Shown here: positions 44,878 through 54,365 of the stretch, piece by piece
How positions within the stretch are numbered: the stretch's first letter is position 1
Layout: each line of letters begins with the position of its first letter
Origin: MGBC163016 sp964518575
Lineage (GTDB): Bacteria > Actinomycetota > Coriobacteriia > Coriobacteriales > Eggerthellaceae
Direction: 5' to 3'
Length of the DNA stretch: 64,000 nt
NCBI GenBank assembly: GCA_964518575.1
Contig: CAZFGW010000007.1
Location: 1-64,000 of the forward strand
Program-made: the position numbers and the translations under genes
The notes under the pieces: generated by a model
Databases searched by the model: none
What the model was told of the DNA's origin: nothing
Seen by the model: the letters and a program-made list of their open reading frames with translations, nothing else

Positions 44878-46398
44878 TTAGTCTTTATCGGAAAGCAGAC
44901 GGTTGAGCGCGTTGATGTATGCCTTGGTCGAAGAAACGATGATATCCCCGTCCGCGCCGCGACCGGTATAAATCCCGCCGTCCTCCGCTTTTACGCGCAC
45001 CGTGACCTCGCCAAGTGCATCGATGCCGCGGGTAACCGATTGCACAGAATACTCCGTGAGATCATTCTTGATACCGATGACCTGATCGACAGCCTTGTAC
45101 ACCGCATCCACCGGACCGGTACCGAAATCGCAGACCGTGACCTCATTGCCGTCAGGCTCGCGCATGGTAAGCGTTGCGGTTGGCTTGAGCGGGAAGCCGC
45201 AGCTGATCTGAACACTTCTGAGCGAATAGAGCGCACCCTCTTCGCGATCACGTTCGTTCACGAGCGATTCGAGATCCTCGTCGTAGATTTCCTTCTTCTT
45301 ATCGGCAAGGTTCAAAAACGCCTCGTAGATCTCATCGAGCTTCTCAGCGGAGAACTCATAGCCAAGCTCCTCCAGGCGATGCTTGAGCGCGGCATGACCG
45401 CTGCGCGCCGTGAGCACGATTTGGCTCTCCCCGGCTCCCACATCGGCAGGATCGATGATCTCGTAGGTATCGCGCTTCTTCAACACGCCATCCTGATGGA
45501 TGCCCGAGGAATGGGCAAACGCGTTCGCGCCCACGATAGCTTTGTTCGCCTGTACATTCATGCCCGTGATGGACGAGACCAGACGGCTCGCCTTCACGAA
45601 CTCCTTGGTATTGATATCAGTATGCGCATCGAGCTCTTCGCCATGCATCTTGATAGCCATGACGACCTCTTCCATGGCGGTATTGCCCGCGCGCTCGCCA
45701 AGCCCGTTGATCGTGCATTCGATCTGACGCGCCCCGTTGGCAACGCCCGCCATCGCAAGCGCGGTTGCCATACCGAGATCGTTATGGCAATGCACGGCGA
45801 TCGTAACGTCGTTGATGCCCTTCACATTGTCGACGAGATACTTGATACGGCGTCCGAACTCCTCGGGAAGCGAGTAGCCGGTGGTATCAGGAATGTTCAC
45901 CACGCTTGCACCCGCATCGACGACCGCCTGGATGACCGAAACCATGAAGTCATAATCGGAACGGCCCGCATCCTCGGCATAGAACTGCACGTCATCGACG
46001 TAGTGCTTAGCGATCTCAACGCATTTGACTGCGCGCTCGAGACACTCCTCGCGGGTAATGCGGAGCTTGTCGCGCAAGTGGCTCTCCGATATGCCGATGC
46101 CCGTATGGATACGGGGACGCTTTGCAAACGAAAGCGCATCGGCAGCAACGACGATATCCTTCTCAACAGCACGCGTGAGTGCACAGACAACGGCATCGTA
46201 GCCTGCCAGCTGGGAGATCTTGCGAACGCTCTCGAAGTCCCCCGGACTCGAAATGGGAAAACCCGCTTCGATGATGTCGACGTTCAAACGGAGGAGCTGC
46301 CGGGCAATAACCAGTTTCTCCTCGGTGTTCATAGATGCGCCCGGGGACTGTTCCCCATCGCGTAAGGTAGTGTCGAAGATGTCGATCTTGCGCGTCAT
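44878..46398 (-). CDS. leuA: 2-isopropylmalate synthase
   Basis: About 506 residues; condenses acetyl-CoA with 2-oxoisovalerate in leucine synthesis. The N-terminal DTTLRDGEQSPG and HCHNDLGMA metal/substrate motifs and the C-terminal LeuA dimerisation domain (leucine-sensing) are present. ATG at 46398 has AAAGG 10 bases upstream; ATG 46407 would be only one base from it. leuCDB are not in the window. It lies directly after serA and uses 2-oxoisovalerate supplied by the ilv genes. The related citramalate synthase cannot be excluded without alignment. Confidence 0.9.
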   Translation of the reverse strand: MTRKIDIFDTTLRDGEQSPGASMNTEEKLVIARQLLRLNVDIIEAGFPISSPGDFESVRKISQLAGYDAVVCALTRAVEKDIVVAADALSFAKRPRIHTGIGISESHLRDKLRITREECLERAVKCVEIAKHYVDDVQFYAEDAGRSDYDFMVSVIQAVVDAGASVVNIPDTTGYSLPEEFGRRIKYLVDNVKGINDVTIAVHCHNDLGMATALAMAGVANGARQIECTINGLGERAGNTAMEEVVMAIKMHGEELDAHTDINTKEFVKASRLVSSITGMNVQANKAIVGANAFAHSSGIHQDGVLKKRDTYEIIDPADVGAGESQIVLTARSGHAALKHRLEELGYEFSAEKLDEIYEAFLNLADKKKEIYDEDLESLVNERDREEGALYSLRSVQISCGFPLKPTATLTMREPDGNEVTVCDFGTGPVDAVYKAVDQVIGIKNDLTEYSVQSVTRGIDALGEVTVRVKAEDGGIYTGRGADGDIIVSSTKAYINALNRLLSDKD

Positions 46399-46423
46399 AG
46401 TGTGCATACCTTTCCCATTCGGA

Positions 46424-48001
46424 CTAAAGCGAAATCTGCCAGATCTCCTTGTAGTCCATCGCTTCTTTAAGCTGCTCTATCACCTCAGGCGATACATCGC
46501 CTTCGATATTCATGTAGACAAGCGCACATTTTTCCTGCGGCTTGGTGCCGATCTGCATGGTGGTTATATTAACACCCGCGTCTCCCAGAATGGTGCCGAT
46601 CGTGCCGATGCGCCCCGGCGAATCGACATACTCGAAGATGAGGCTTTTCTTCGCAGGGGCGATATCGATCTTATATCCCAAAAACGACACTAGACGAGGA
46701 AGCCGGTCGATCCCGAAGAGCGTGAAAGCGATCTCTTTCCCATCGGCAGTCGCGCGCAGAACGGATTCGTAGCCCCGAGCATTTTCTGTTGTGCTCTCTT
46801 TCACGGTGATGCCGTGGCGGCGTGCCTGCTCGATCGAGTCATCAAGCGAGACTGCACCGGCATGCTTATAAGCGAGGATGCCGTCAATGACGCCTGACAC
46901 GAGCGATGCTGGATCAGCTTGCGAAAGCGTGCCCTCAAGCTGGATGGAAACACTACTGGGAAGCTTATCCAAAAGCTGCGAGAGCATCGAGCCGATGATC
47001 CTGCTCGCTGGAATATAGGGTCGCACACTTTCGATAAGCGTGGAGGCGATATTGGTCGCATTGATAGCGGTGGGAACGATCGAGCCCTCTAGTCCCGCCC
47101 ACACATACTCGGCGATCTGCTCCCCGGCGCGCACCTGCGCCTCTTTGGTGACCGCGCTGATATGGGGCGTGAGAATGGCGTTGTCGAAAGCATGCAGGGG
47201 ACTTTCCGTCACCGGCTCCTCTTCGAAAACGTCGATCGCACATGCCGCGATCTTACCCGCTGCAAGGAAATCAGCGAGCGAGTCGACCTGATAGATGCCA
47301 CCACGCGCCGCATTCACCAAGATGACACCCGTCTTCATCTTCGCGAACTCATTCGGTCCGAACATCCCGAGCGTGTCGGGTGTCAAGGGAAGATGGACGG
47401 TGATGAAATCGGCACGGGGCAGGATATCGTCGATGTTGTCGTAGAGACGAGCGCCCACCTCTGCTGCCTTTTCATGGGAGCAGTACGGATCATAGGCGAT
47501 CACTTCCATGCCGAAAGCGCGCGCCCGCTCGGCAACGAGACTGCCGATACGCCCAAGTCCGAAAATGGCGAGGCACTTCCCGTAGAGCTCAACGCCCATG
47601 AACATATGACGCGCCCACGAACCGGAATGCACGGAGGCATTTGCCTGCGGAATGTTGCGGCACGCCGCGAGCAAGAGCGCCATCGTATGCTCGGCGGCAG
47701 AAATGATGTTCGAAGAAGGCGCATTGCATACGATGATGCCCCGCTCATTCGCCGCTTCGATATCGATGGTGTCAACGGTGACGCCGGCACGTCCGATGAT
47801 CTTCAAATGCGGTGCCGCATCCATGAGCTCAGGCGTCACCTTGGTGGCAGAACGGACGATGAGCGCCTCATAGGGCTCGATGATGCGCGCAAGTTCTTCT
47901 TCGGAAAGATCGAGGCGCACATCAACGTCATATCCGCGCGCAATGAGCGCATCGATTCCCTCCTGCGCAATCTGCTCGGTTACGAGTATCTTTTTGGGCA
48001 T
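46424..48001 (-). CDS. serA: D-3-phosphoglycerate dehydrogenase
   Basis: 525 residues, first step of serine synthesis. NAD-binding GLGRIGSLVAERARAFGM, catalytic-domain NAARGGIYQVDS and HISAVTKEAQ (active-site His) are present. The long actinobacterial form is complete, with the allosteric substrate-binding domain (about 320-440) and a C-terminal ACT domain (about 450-525). It is next to serC, with the order serC-serA-leuA on the minus strand. Confidence 0.96.
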   Translation of the reverse strand: MPKKILVTEQIAQEGIDALIARGYDVDVRLDLSEEELARIIEPYEALIVRSATKVTPELMDAAPHLKIIGRAGVTVDTIDIEAANERGIIVCNAPSSNIISAAEHTMALLLAACRNIPQANASVHSGSWARHMFMGVELYGKCLAIFGLGRIGSLVAERARAFGMEVIAYDPYCSHEKAAEVGARLYDNIDDILPRADFITVHLPLTPDTLGMFGPNEFAKMKTGVILVNAARGGIYQVDSLADFLAAGKIAACAIDVFEEEPVTESPLHAFDNAILTPHISAVTKEAQVRAGEQIAEYVWAGLEGSIVPTAINATNIASTLIESVRPYIPASRIIGSMLSQLLDKLPSSVSIQLEGTLSQADPASLVSGVIDGILAYKHAGAVSLDDSIEQARRHGITVKESTTENARGYESVLRATADGKEIAFTLFGIDRLPRLVSFLGYKIDIAPAKKSLIFEYVDSPGRIGTIGTILGDAGVNITTMQIGTKPQEKCALVYMNIEGDVSPEVIEQLKEAMDYKEIWQISL

Positions 48002-48042
48002 ACGTATCCAGCCTTATCTCGGATCTGCGAAACGCTTTGTGG

Positions 48043-49128
48043 TCATCGTGCGTTTTCCTTCTCGAACTGCTCCATGAAGTCCACGAGCGCCTGAACACCC
48101 TCTTGGGGCATGGCGTTGTAGATGCTGGCACGCATGCCGCCTACGCTGCGGTGACCTTTGATCTCGAGGATATTGTGGTTCTTGCACTCCGCAATGAACT
48201 TCGCGTCGAGATCTGCATCCCCCGTTACGAAGGGAACGTTCATGATGGAGCGGTATTCCTTCTGAGCTGTTCCATGGAAGAGCTTCGACTGATCGAGGAA
48301 GTCATAGAGAATGGCTGCCTTCTGCTCGTTTTTCTTCTTCATGATCTCGAGGCCGCCCATGTTCTTCAGCCACTTGAAGACGAGTCCGCACATGTAGATG
48401 CCCCAGCACGGCGGTGTGTTCGACATGCTCTTCGCGTTCACCTGGGTGATGTAGCGCATGATGGTGGGCGTTTCGGGCATGACGTCCTCGCGAACGAGGT
48501 CTTCACGCACGATCACGATCACCACGCCTGCCGGACCGATGTTCTTCTGTGCGCCGCCATAGATGATGCCGTAGTCGGATACATTGACGGGCTCGGAGAG
48601 GAACATGGAGGAAACATCGGCAACGAGCGGGACGTTGCCCGTCTGGGGAAGTTTGGTGTAGCGCGTTCCGTAGATCGTCTCGTTCTGGCAGATGTAGACA
48701 TAGTCGGCATCGCTTGAGAACGTGAGATTGTCAACATCGGGAACATAGGTGAAGGTGTCGTCTTCGGAGCTTGCGATAAGCCGCGCATCGCCATAGAGTT
48801 TCGCCTCTTTGAATGCCTTTTTCGACCAAGAGCCTGACACGATGTAGTCGGCGATTTTGTTCTGCATGAGATTCATCGGAATCGCGGCGAACTGCTGTGT
48901 TGCACCACCCTGCAAGAAAAGCACATGGTAGTTGTCGGGGATGTTCATCAACTCACGGATATCCGCCTCAGCCGTTTCGATGATCTCAGCGAACGTAGCT
49001 GAGCGATGGCTCATCTCCATCACGGACATACCGCATCCGTTGTAGTCGAGCAGCCCTGCTTGCGCTTCGCGCAGGACGTCTTCGGGAAGGATAGCCGGAC
49101 CAGCTGAGAAATTGTAGGCACGAGACAT
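48043..49128 (-). CDS. serC: Phosphoserine aminotransferase
   Basis: 361 residues, class V PLP enzyme converting 3-phosphohydroxypyruvate and glutamate to phosphoserine. Begins AYNFSAGPAILPEDVL; the PLP Lys is in YGGAQKNIGPAGV; MSHRSATF and FLQGGATQQFA bind the substrate phosphate. AAGGAG lies 9 bases upstream of the ATG. It is followed by serA after 41 bases; serB is not in the window. Confidence 0.96.
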   Translation of the reverse strand: MSRAYNFSAGPAILPEDVLREAQAGLLDYNGCGMSVMEMSHRSATFAEIIETAEADIRELMNIPDNYHVLFLQGGATQQFAAIPMNLMQNKIADYIVSGSWSKKAFKEAKLYGDARLIASSEDDTFTYVPDVDNLTFSSDADYVYICQNETIYGTRYTKLPQTGNVPLVADVSSMFLSEPVNVSDYGIIYGGAQKNIGPAGVVIVIVREDLVREDVMPETPTIMRYITQVNAKSMSNTPPCWGIYMCGLVFKWLKNMGGLEIMKKKNEQKAAILYDFLDQSKLFHGTAQKEYRSIMNVPFVTGDADLDAKFIAECKNHNILEIKGHRSVGGMRASIYNAMPQEGVQALVDFMEQFEKENAR

Positions 49129-49264
49129 GATAGAGAACTCCTTCGATCAGGATTTACAGTGTTGTCTATTGTATCGCTCATTGAGCCGTCTCCCCGTACA
49201 ACAAAGGCAACCGATGCACTTTATGCCATAATCTGTGGAAATCGAAGGAGCGCGAATAAGAGTT

Positions 49265-50587
49265 ATGCTATCTGAAAGATTTTTGACCAAACTGCTGAGG
49301 CCCATGATCAAGCGCTCGCTTATCATGGACGACGTCGAGCTCACGCGTTTTCCCGAGCCCGCACCCGAAACGCGATACATGCTCTATCTCCACGTACCGT
49401 TTTGCGAGGTGCTATGCCCGTATTGCTCATTCAACCGCTATCATTTCAAAGAATCTCTCGCGCGTCCGTATTTCAAAAGCATGCGCCAAGAGATGAAGAT
49501 GCTCGCGGGTGAAGGTTATAAAATCGAAAGCTTGTACTTCGGAGGCGGTACCCCCACCGTGCTCATCGATGAGCTCTGCGAAACCATCGATCTTGCCAAG
49601 GAGCTGTTCGAGATCGATGAAATCGGCGTGGAGACGAATCCGAACCACTTAACGCAGAACTACATCGAACAGATGGAGACAAGGATCAACCGGCTTTCGG
49701 TTGGCGTGCAATCGTTTGACGATAACCTACTCAAGCAGATGGACCGCTACGTCAAGTATGGAAGCGGACAGGAGATTTTCGAGCGCATCCAGGAGGCATC
49801 GAAGCATTTCGACTCGCTCAACGTTGACATGATCTTCAACTTCCCTTCCCAGACCGAGCAGATTCTCATGCACGATCTTGAGATGATCGCAACATGCAAC
49901 GCCCGTCAAACAACGTTTTCGCCGCTCTATGTGTCGAATGCCACGATGAAGAAGATGACCTCGGCTCTGGGGGAGATGGACTACGGGCGGGAGTGGGACT
50001 ACTACCGGATCATCGATGGTGTTCTCGCAGGCGGCGATGATCCGCTTTTCAAGCGCGAAACGGTTTGGACCTTTACGCGCCTTGTTGATGGGAGTGAGGA
50101 TCACGCGGTGCGCATCAATGAGTACCAGACCGCCTATAACGAATACCCCGCTATCGGCAGCGGTTCGATCACGCATCTCGGCGGCGCGCTCTACGTGAAC
50201 GAATTCTCGCTCAGCAAGTACAACGAGATGATCGAGCGCGGAAGCATGTCGATCACGGGAATGACGCGCATGAGCAAGCGCGATCTGATGCGCTATCACT
50301 TTTTGCTGCACCTCTACCGGCTGCGGCTCGACAAGCATGCGTTCAAACGCGAATTCGGTATGAGCGTCGAGGCGGGGTTGCCCGTGGAAATGGCATTTCT
50401 CACGATGCAAGGGGCATTCGCCACCAACAACGCAGATGAGCTCACCCTTACCGAGAAGGGGCGCTACCTCGTGCTTGTCATGTATCGCGAATTTTTAAGC
50501 GGCATGAACAACTTGCGTGAACAAGCGCGCTCACGCCTGACGGGTATCGAGCACGACCTGCTTTTCGAGGACAGTTTAGGTAGGTAG
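49265..50587 (+). CDS. HemN-like radical SAM protein (coproporphyrinogen III oxidase family)
   Basis: About 440 residues. The radical SAM cluster is CEVLCPYCSF (CxxxCxxC), preceded by YLHVPF as in HemN, with FGGGTPT and SVGVQSFDDNLLKQMDR downstream. The C-terminal HemN domain ends in a winged-helix-like part. The family includes anaerobic coproporphyrinogen oxidase, HemW and heme-degrading ChuW/HutW; the sequence alone does not choose. No heme gene is adjacent. Start: ATG 49265 chosen over GTG 49235, which has no ribosome-binding site; AAGGAG is 14 bases upstream, so the start is only moderately certain. Confidence 0.85.
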   Translation: MLSERFLTKLLRPMIKRSLIMDDVELTRFPEPAPETRYMLYLHVPFCEVLCPYCSFNRYHFKESLARPYFKSMRQEMKMLAGEGYKIESLYFGGGTPTVLIDELCETIDLAKELFEIDEIGVETNPNHLTQNYIEQMETRINRLSVGVQSFDDNLLKQMDRYVKYGSGQEIFERIQEASKHFDSLNVDMIFNFPSQTEQILMHDLEMIATCNARQTTFSPLYVSNATMKKMTSALGEMDYGREWDYYRIIDGVLAGGDDPLFKRETVWTFTRLVDGSEDHAVRINEYQTAYNEYPAIGSGSITHLGGALYVNEFSLSKYNEMIERGSMSITGMTRMSKRDLMRYHFLLHLYRLRLDKHAFKREFGMSVEAGLPVEMAFLTMQGAFATNNADELTLTEKGRYLVLVMYREFLSGMNNLREQARSRLTGIEHDLLFEDSLGR

Positions 50588-50716
50588 GCGAATCTAAAAG
50601 CGCGCGATGCTCGTGCATTCATGCACACATATGCGAGTCAATGCGCTTTTACGCGGCTCCTTCCCCATCCCATCTCCTTTGGTGAAAAGCACAGAGCGGC
50701 ACGTCTAAAACAGCCG

Positions 50717-50744
50717 CAAGGGGCGCCCGCTTGGACGCCCCTTG
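50717..50744 (-). terminator. Probable terminator after ilvC
   Basis: CAAGGGGCG and CGCCCCTTG form a perfect 9-bp stem with a 10-base loop, 35 bases past the ilvC stop. The minus-strand tail is CGGCTGTTTTA, a weak T-tract. It also lies downstream of the convergent HemN-like gene, so it may help to separate both units. Confidence 0.6.
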
Positions 50745-50778
50745 AAAAGAGTTTCGCCAGATCAATGCGAAGACGCGC

Positions 50779-51771
50779 TTATGAAAGCCAGGAGAACATA
50801 CCCCTGATCTTCTCGCCTGTTTTCTCGATCTCGTGATCGTTGATCTTCTCGCGCTGCTCGACAAGCCATGCATGCCCGTTCTTGCAATCATCGACGAACT
50901 CCTGCGCGAAGCTGCCGTCTTGGATGCGCTCAAGGATCGTGCGCATCGCTTCGCGGCTCTGCTCGTTGATGACCTGAGGTCCGGCGTAGTATTCGCCATA
51001 TTCCGCAGTGTTGGAAATCGAATAATTCATGAAGTGGATACCGCTCTCATACATGAGATCAACGATCATCTTCATCTCGTGATAGCACTCGAAATACGCG
51101 AGCTCCGGCGGATATCCTGCCTCCACAAGCGTCTCGAAGCCCGCTTTCACGAGCTCCACAAGACCGCCGCAGAGTACCGCCTGCTCACCGAAGAGGTCCT
51201 CTTCCGTCTCCTCCTTGAACGTTGCCTTGATGATGCCTGAGCGCGCACCGCCGATTCCCCATGCATAGGAAAGGGCGATATCCCATGCGTCGCCGGTAGC
51301 ATCCTGTTGGACGCAGATAAGATCGGGCACACCCGAACCCTCGGTGTATTGACGGCGAACGATATGACCCGGACCTTTCGGCGCGATCATGATGACGTTG
51401 ACGTCCTTGGGCGGGACGATGTAGCCATAGTGGATATTGAAGCCATGGGCGAAGGCGAGCGTATCGCCGCTCTTCAGATGCGGCGCGATATATTGTTCAT
51501 AGACCTCAGGCTGCAGCTCGTCGGGAACAAGCATCATGATGAGATCGGCTTCCTCGGCGGCGGTCGCCATGTCGACAACCTTAAGCCCTGCTTCCTCGGC
51601 GACCGCAATGGATTTCGAGCCGCTGCGCAATCCTACGCGCACATCGCATCCCGAATCCTTGAGGTTGAGCGCATGGGCATGACCCTGCGACCCGTATCCG
51701 ATAACAGCGATCTTCTTGCCCCCGATGATGCTGGGATCACAATCCTGTTCATAATAGATAGTGACTGCCAT
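50779..51771 (-). CDS. ilvC: Ketol-acid reductoisomerase
   Basis: About 330 residues, class I length. Isomerises and reduces 2-acetolactate with NADPH in valine/isoleucine/leucine synthesis. NADPH motif GYGSQGHAHALNLKDSG and the metal-binding EDLFGEQAVLCGG and C-terminal LMYESG regions are present. ATG at 51771 starts MAVTIYYEQD, the usual family N-terminus; the frame continues to 51852 without homology. It is the last gene of ilvD-ilvB-ilvN-ilvC, 101 bases after ilvN. Confidence 0.96.
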   Translation of the reverse strand: MAVTIYYEQDCDPSIIGGKKIAVIGYGSQGHAHALNLKDSGCDVRVGLRSGSKSIAVAEEAGLKVVDMATAAEEADLIMMLVPDELQPEVYEQYIAPHLKSGDTLAFAHGFNIHYGYIVPPKDVNVIMIAPKGPGHIVRRQYTEGSGVPDLICVQQDATGDAWDIALSYAWGIGGARSGIIKATFKEETEEDLFGEQAVLCGGLVELVKAGFETLVEAGYPPELAYFECYHEMKMIVDLMYESGIHFMNYSISNTAEYGEYYAGPQVINEQSREAMRTILERIQDGSFAQEFVDDCKNGHAWLVEQREKINDHEIEKTGEKIRGMFSWLS

Positions 51772-51872
51772 GTTCGTTCTCTTCCTTTCTTTTTGTTTCT
51801 CTTCATCCGGTCCTATCTGGAGTGTCCGCCTGCAGAGCGCATGTAGACTCAAGCAGCGCAGACACAGGGTTT

Positions 51873-52355
51873 TTACTCTTTTGAGTTGCGGCTCATGGCG
51901 ATCTTGCCGGTTCGTACGATCTCCTTGATGCCATAGGTGCGGAACAAGTCCTCGAGTCCTTTGAGCTTCTTGTCATCCCCCGTCGCTTCAATGGTGAGCG
52001 AATTGCGCCCCACATCCACGATCTTCGCACGGAAGATATTCGCGATCTCGATGATTTCGTTGCGGCGCTCCGGAGAGGCATTGACCTTGTAGAGCACAAG
52101 TTCGCGCTCGATTGCCCCCTCGTCGGTGAGGTCGGTGATCTTGTGCACGCTGATAAGCTTGTGAAGCTGCTTGGTGATCTGCTCATAGGCGACATCGTCT
52201 GCATTCACGATTGCTGTCACGCGCGACATCGTGGGATCCTCCACCGGACCGACGGAAAGCGATTCGATGTTGAAACCGCGCCGGGAAATCAGCCCTGTCA
52301 CACGGGACAAGACACCTGATTTGTTCTCGACGAGAACGGAAAGAACGTGTTGCAT
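51873..52355 (-). CDS. ilvN: Acetolactate synthase, small (regulatory) subunit
   Basis: 160 residues with an N-terminal ACT domain (LSVLVENKSGVLSRVTGLISRRGFNIESLSVG) that gives valine feedback, and a C-terminal catalytic-enhancing domain. The ATG immediately follows the ilvB stop (TAG ATG) with AAGGAGGAG upstream, so translation is coupled. About 160 residues matches the bacterial IlvN/IlvH length. Confidence 0.96.
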   Translation of the reverse strand: MQHVLSVLVENKSGVLSRVTGLISRRGFNIESLSVGPVEDPTMSRVTAIVNADDVAYEQITKQLHKLISVHKITDLTDEGAIERELVLYKVNASPERRNEIIEIANIFRAKIVDVGRNSLTIEATGDDKKLKGLEDLFRTYGIKEIVRTGKIAMSRNSKE

Positions 52356-54365
52356 CTACTGCTCCTCCTTCGCACTCTGCCCGCTTTCGAATTCCCGCTC
52401 ATATTCTTCGCGCGAACCCATGCGCTGGTCCTTGTCATTGGGGTCATTCTCCCATCTTCCGCCAAACTGGGCATCGATCTGAGCACAGGGCGAAAGCGTC
52501 CGGGAGGAAGGCGTGGTCGGAAGATCGGTCCGAACCGCTCCTACCGCTACATCGATCGCGCCCATGACATCGTCGAGTGCAGCACCCGGTGCGACCATGG
52601 GATAGACCGACTGGTCCCGCGAGATGGCAATGTCGAGCAGATAGGGACCATCCGCATCAAGCATCTCACGGAGCGCGTCTGCAACCTCTGAAGGGTGCTC
52701 GCAGCGGCGCGCTTGCCATCCATACGCATCGGCAAGTTTGACGAAATCAGGGACAGGATCGAGCAGCGTCTCTGAATAGCGCTCGTGATAGAAAAGCTTT
52801 TGCCACTGCCGCACCATGCCGAGACACCGGTTGTCCATGATAAGCACCTTCACGGGAACGTGGTTGATAGCGGCGGTCGCCATCTCTTGCGAGTTCATCT
52901 GGAACGACCCGTCACCCGCGATGCAGACCACGTCCGCAGAAGGACAAGCGATTTTGGCGCCGATGGCAGCGGGAAAACCGAAGCCCATTGTGCCAAGCCC
53001 CCCGCTTGAGAGGAAGGTCCGCGGATGTTCGCGATCGATGAATTGATGCGCCCACATCTGATGCTGCCCCACTTCGGTGACAACGATGGAATCGCGCTTG
53101 GCAAGCATCTGAGAGAGTGTTTTCAAGACGAGTTCGGGAATGATCTCGTTCTCGTCATCGCCGACGTTGCGATGATAGATCGGATAGCGCTCGCGCCATT
53201 TTTCGATCAGTTCGAGCCACCTCTCATCGCAGGGATGGGCACCCGCTTTCTGGAGACGCTCAACGATTGATGCGAGGACGCCTTTGACATCGCCCACGAT
53301 GGGAATCTGAGGTTCGCGGATCTTGCCGATCTCAGCGGGATCGATGTCGATATGGATCACTTTGGCGTGCGGGGCAAATTCAGAGAGCAACCCCGTGACG
53401 CGATCGGAGAACCGCGCTCCACATGCGATGATGAGATCGCTTTCCGTCATAGCAAGGTTCGAGTACTTCGCGCCATGCATGCCCACCGCACCCAAATTGA
53501 GCGGATGGCTTGCCGGGAACGCCCCCTTGCCCATGAGCGTGGTCACAACCGGGATCTGCAGCAAATCAGCAAGGGCAATGAGTTCTTCGCTTGCACCTGA
53601 AGTGATAACGCCGCCTCCAGCGTAGAGAATGGGACACTCGGCATGCGTGATAAGCTCGCACGCAGCACGGATCTGCTTGGCATTGCCCTTATACGTTGGC
53701 TTATAGGACGCAATGTTCACCTCATCGGGGTACTCGAACACCATCTCTGTACCCGCAATATCACTGGGAATATCGATAAGCACCGGACCCGGACGCCCGG
53801 TCGAGGCAATATGGAATGCCTCCCTAAATGTCTTGGTGAGCTCATCGGTCGATTGCAACAAGAATGAGTGTTTGACAACGGGCATGGTGATGCCAACGAT
53901 ATCCGATTCTTGGAACGAATCAGTTCCGATGACCGCACGCGGAACCTGCCCCGTGATGACAACGAGCGGAATGGAGTCCATATAGGCGGTCGCAATGCCC
54001 GTAACCGTATTGGTAGCACCCGGACCGCTCGTAACGATCGCAACGCCCGGTCTGCCGCTTGAGCGTGCATAGCCATCCGCCATATGTACCGCGCCCTGCT
54101 CGTGGCGCGCAAGGATATGCGTGATCTGCCCAGAATCATAGAGCGCGTCGTAGAGCTTGATCGCCTGACCACCGGGATAGCCAAAGACAATGTCAACACC
54201 CTCCGCTTCCAGAGAGGCTATGACCGCTTCAGCACCGAGCATCGTCTTGCCTTGCTTCTTCGTCTTCGAACCGAGTCCTCTGCTCGCCCCCGCTGCGCGC
54301 GCATTTTGGGGCGCGGACTTTTTCGACTGATCGGTTTGTAACTGTTTTGATTTTGCTTCACTCAT
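52356..54365 (-). CDS. ilvB: Acetolactate synthase, large subunit, with N- and C-terminal extensions
   Basis: 669 residues, against about 560-600 usual. TPP-dependent; makes 2-acetolactate or 2-aceto-2-hydroxybutyrate. Core motifs: FGYPGGQAIKLYDAL, the catalytic Glu in ARHEQGAVHMADGYAR, and the TPP site GDGSFQMNSQEMATA. The first 40 residues (Lys/Ser/Gln-rich) and the last 50 (charged, Glu/Arg-rich) lie outside the catalytic domains. The start overlaps the ilvD stop (ATGA) and is supported by GAGGGGG upstream; a later start would still leave part of the extension. Confidence 0.95.
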   Translation of the reverse strand: MSEAKSKQLQTDQSKKSAPQNARAAGASRGLGSKTKKQGKTMLGAEAVIASLEAEGVDIVFGYPGGQAIKLYDALYDSGQITHILARHEQGAVHMADGYARSSGRPGVAIVTSGPGATNTVTGIATAYMDSIPLVVITGQVPRAVIGTDSFQESDIVGITMPVVKHSFLLQSTDELTKTFREAFHIASTGRPGPVLIDIPSDIAGTEMVFEYPDEVNIASYKPTYKGNAKQIRAACELITHAECPILYAGGGVITSGASEELIALADLLQIPVVTTLMGKGAFPASHPLNLGAVGMHGAKYSNLAMTESDLIIACGARFSDRVTGLLSEFAPHAKVIHIDIDPAEIGKIREPQIPIVGDVKGVLASIVERLQKAGAHPCDERWLELIEKWRERYPIYHRNVGDDENEIIPELVLKTLSQMLAKRDSIVVTEVGQHQMWAHQFIDREHPRTFLSSGGLGTMGFGFPAAIGAKIACPSADVVCIAGDGSFQMNSQEMATAAINHVPVKVLIMDNRCLGMVRQWQKLFYHERYSETLLDPVPDFVKLADAYGWQARRCEHPSEVADALREMLDADGPYLLDIAISRDQSVYPMVAPGAALDDVMGAIDVAVGAVRTDLPTTPSSRTLSPCAQIDAQFGGRWENDPNDKDQRMGSREEYEREFESGQSAKEEQ

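Noticed and set aside
44806..46365. 519-codon plus-strand frame opposite leuA
   Set aside because: Antisense to the full leuA catalytic domain; starts in the terminator region and has no homology signal.
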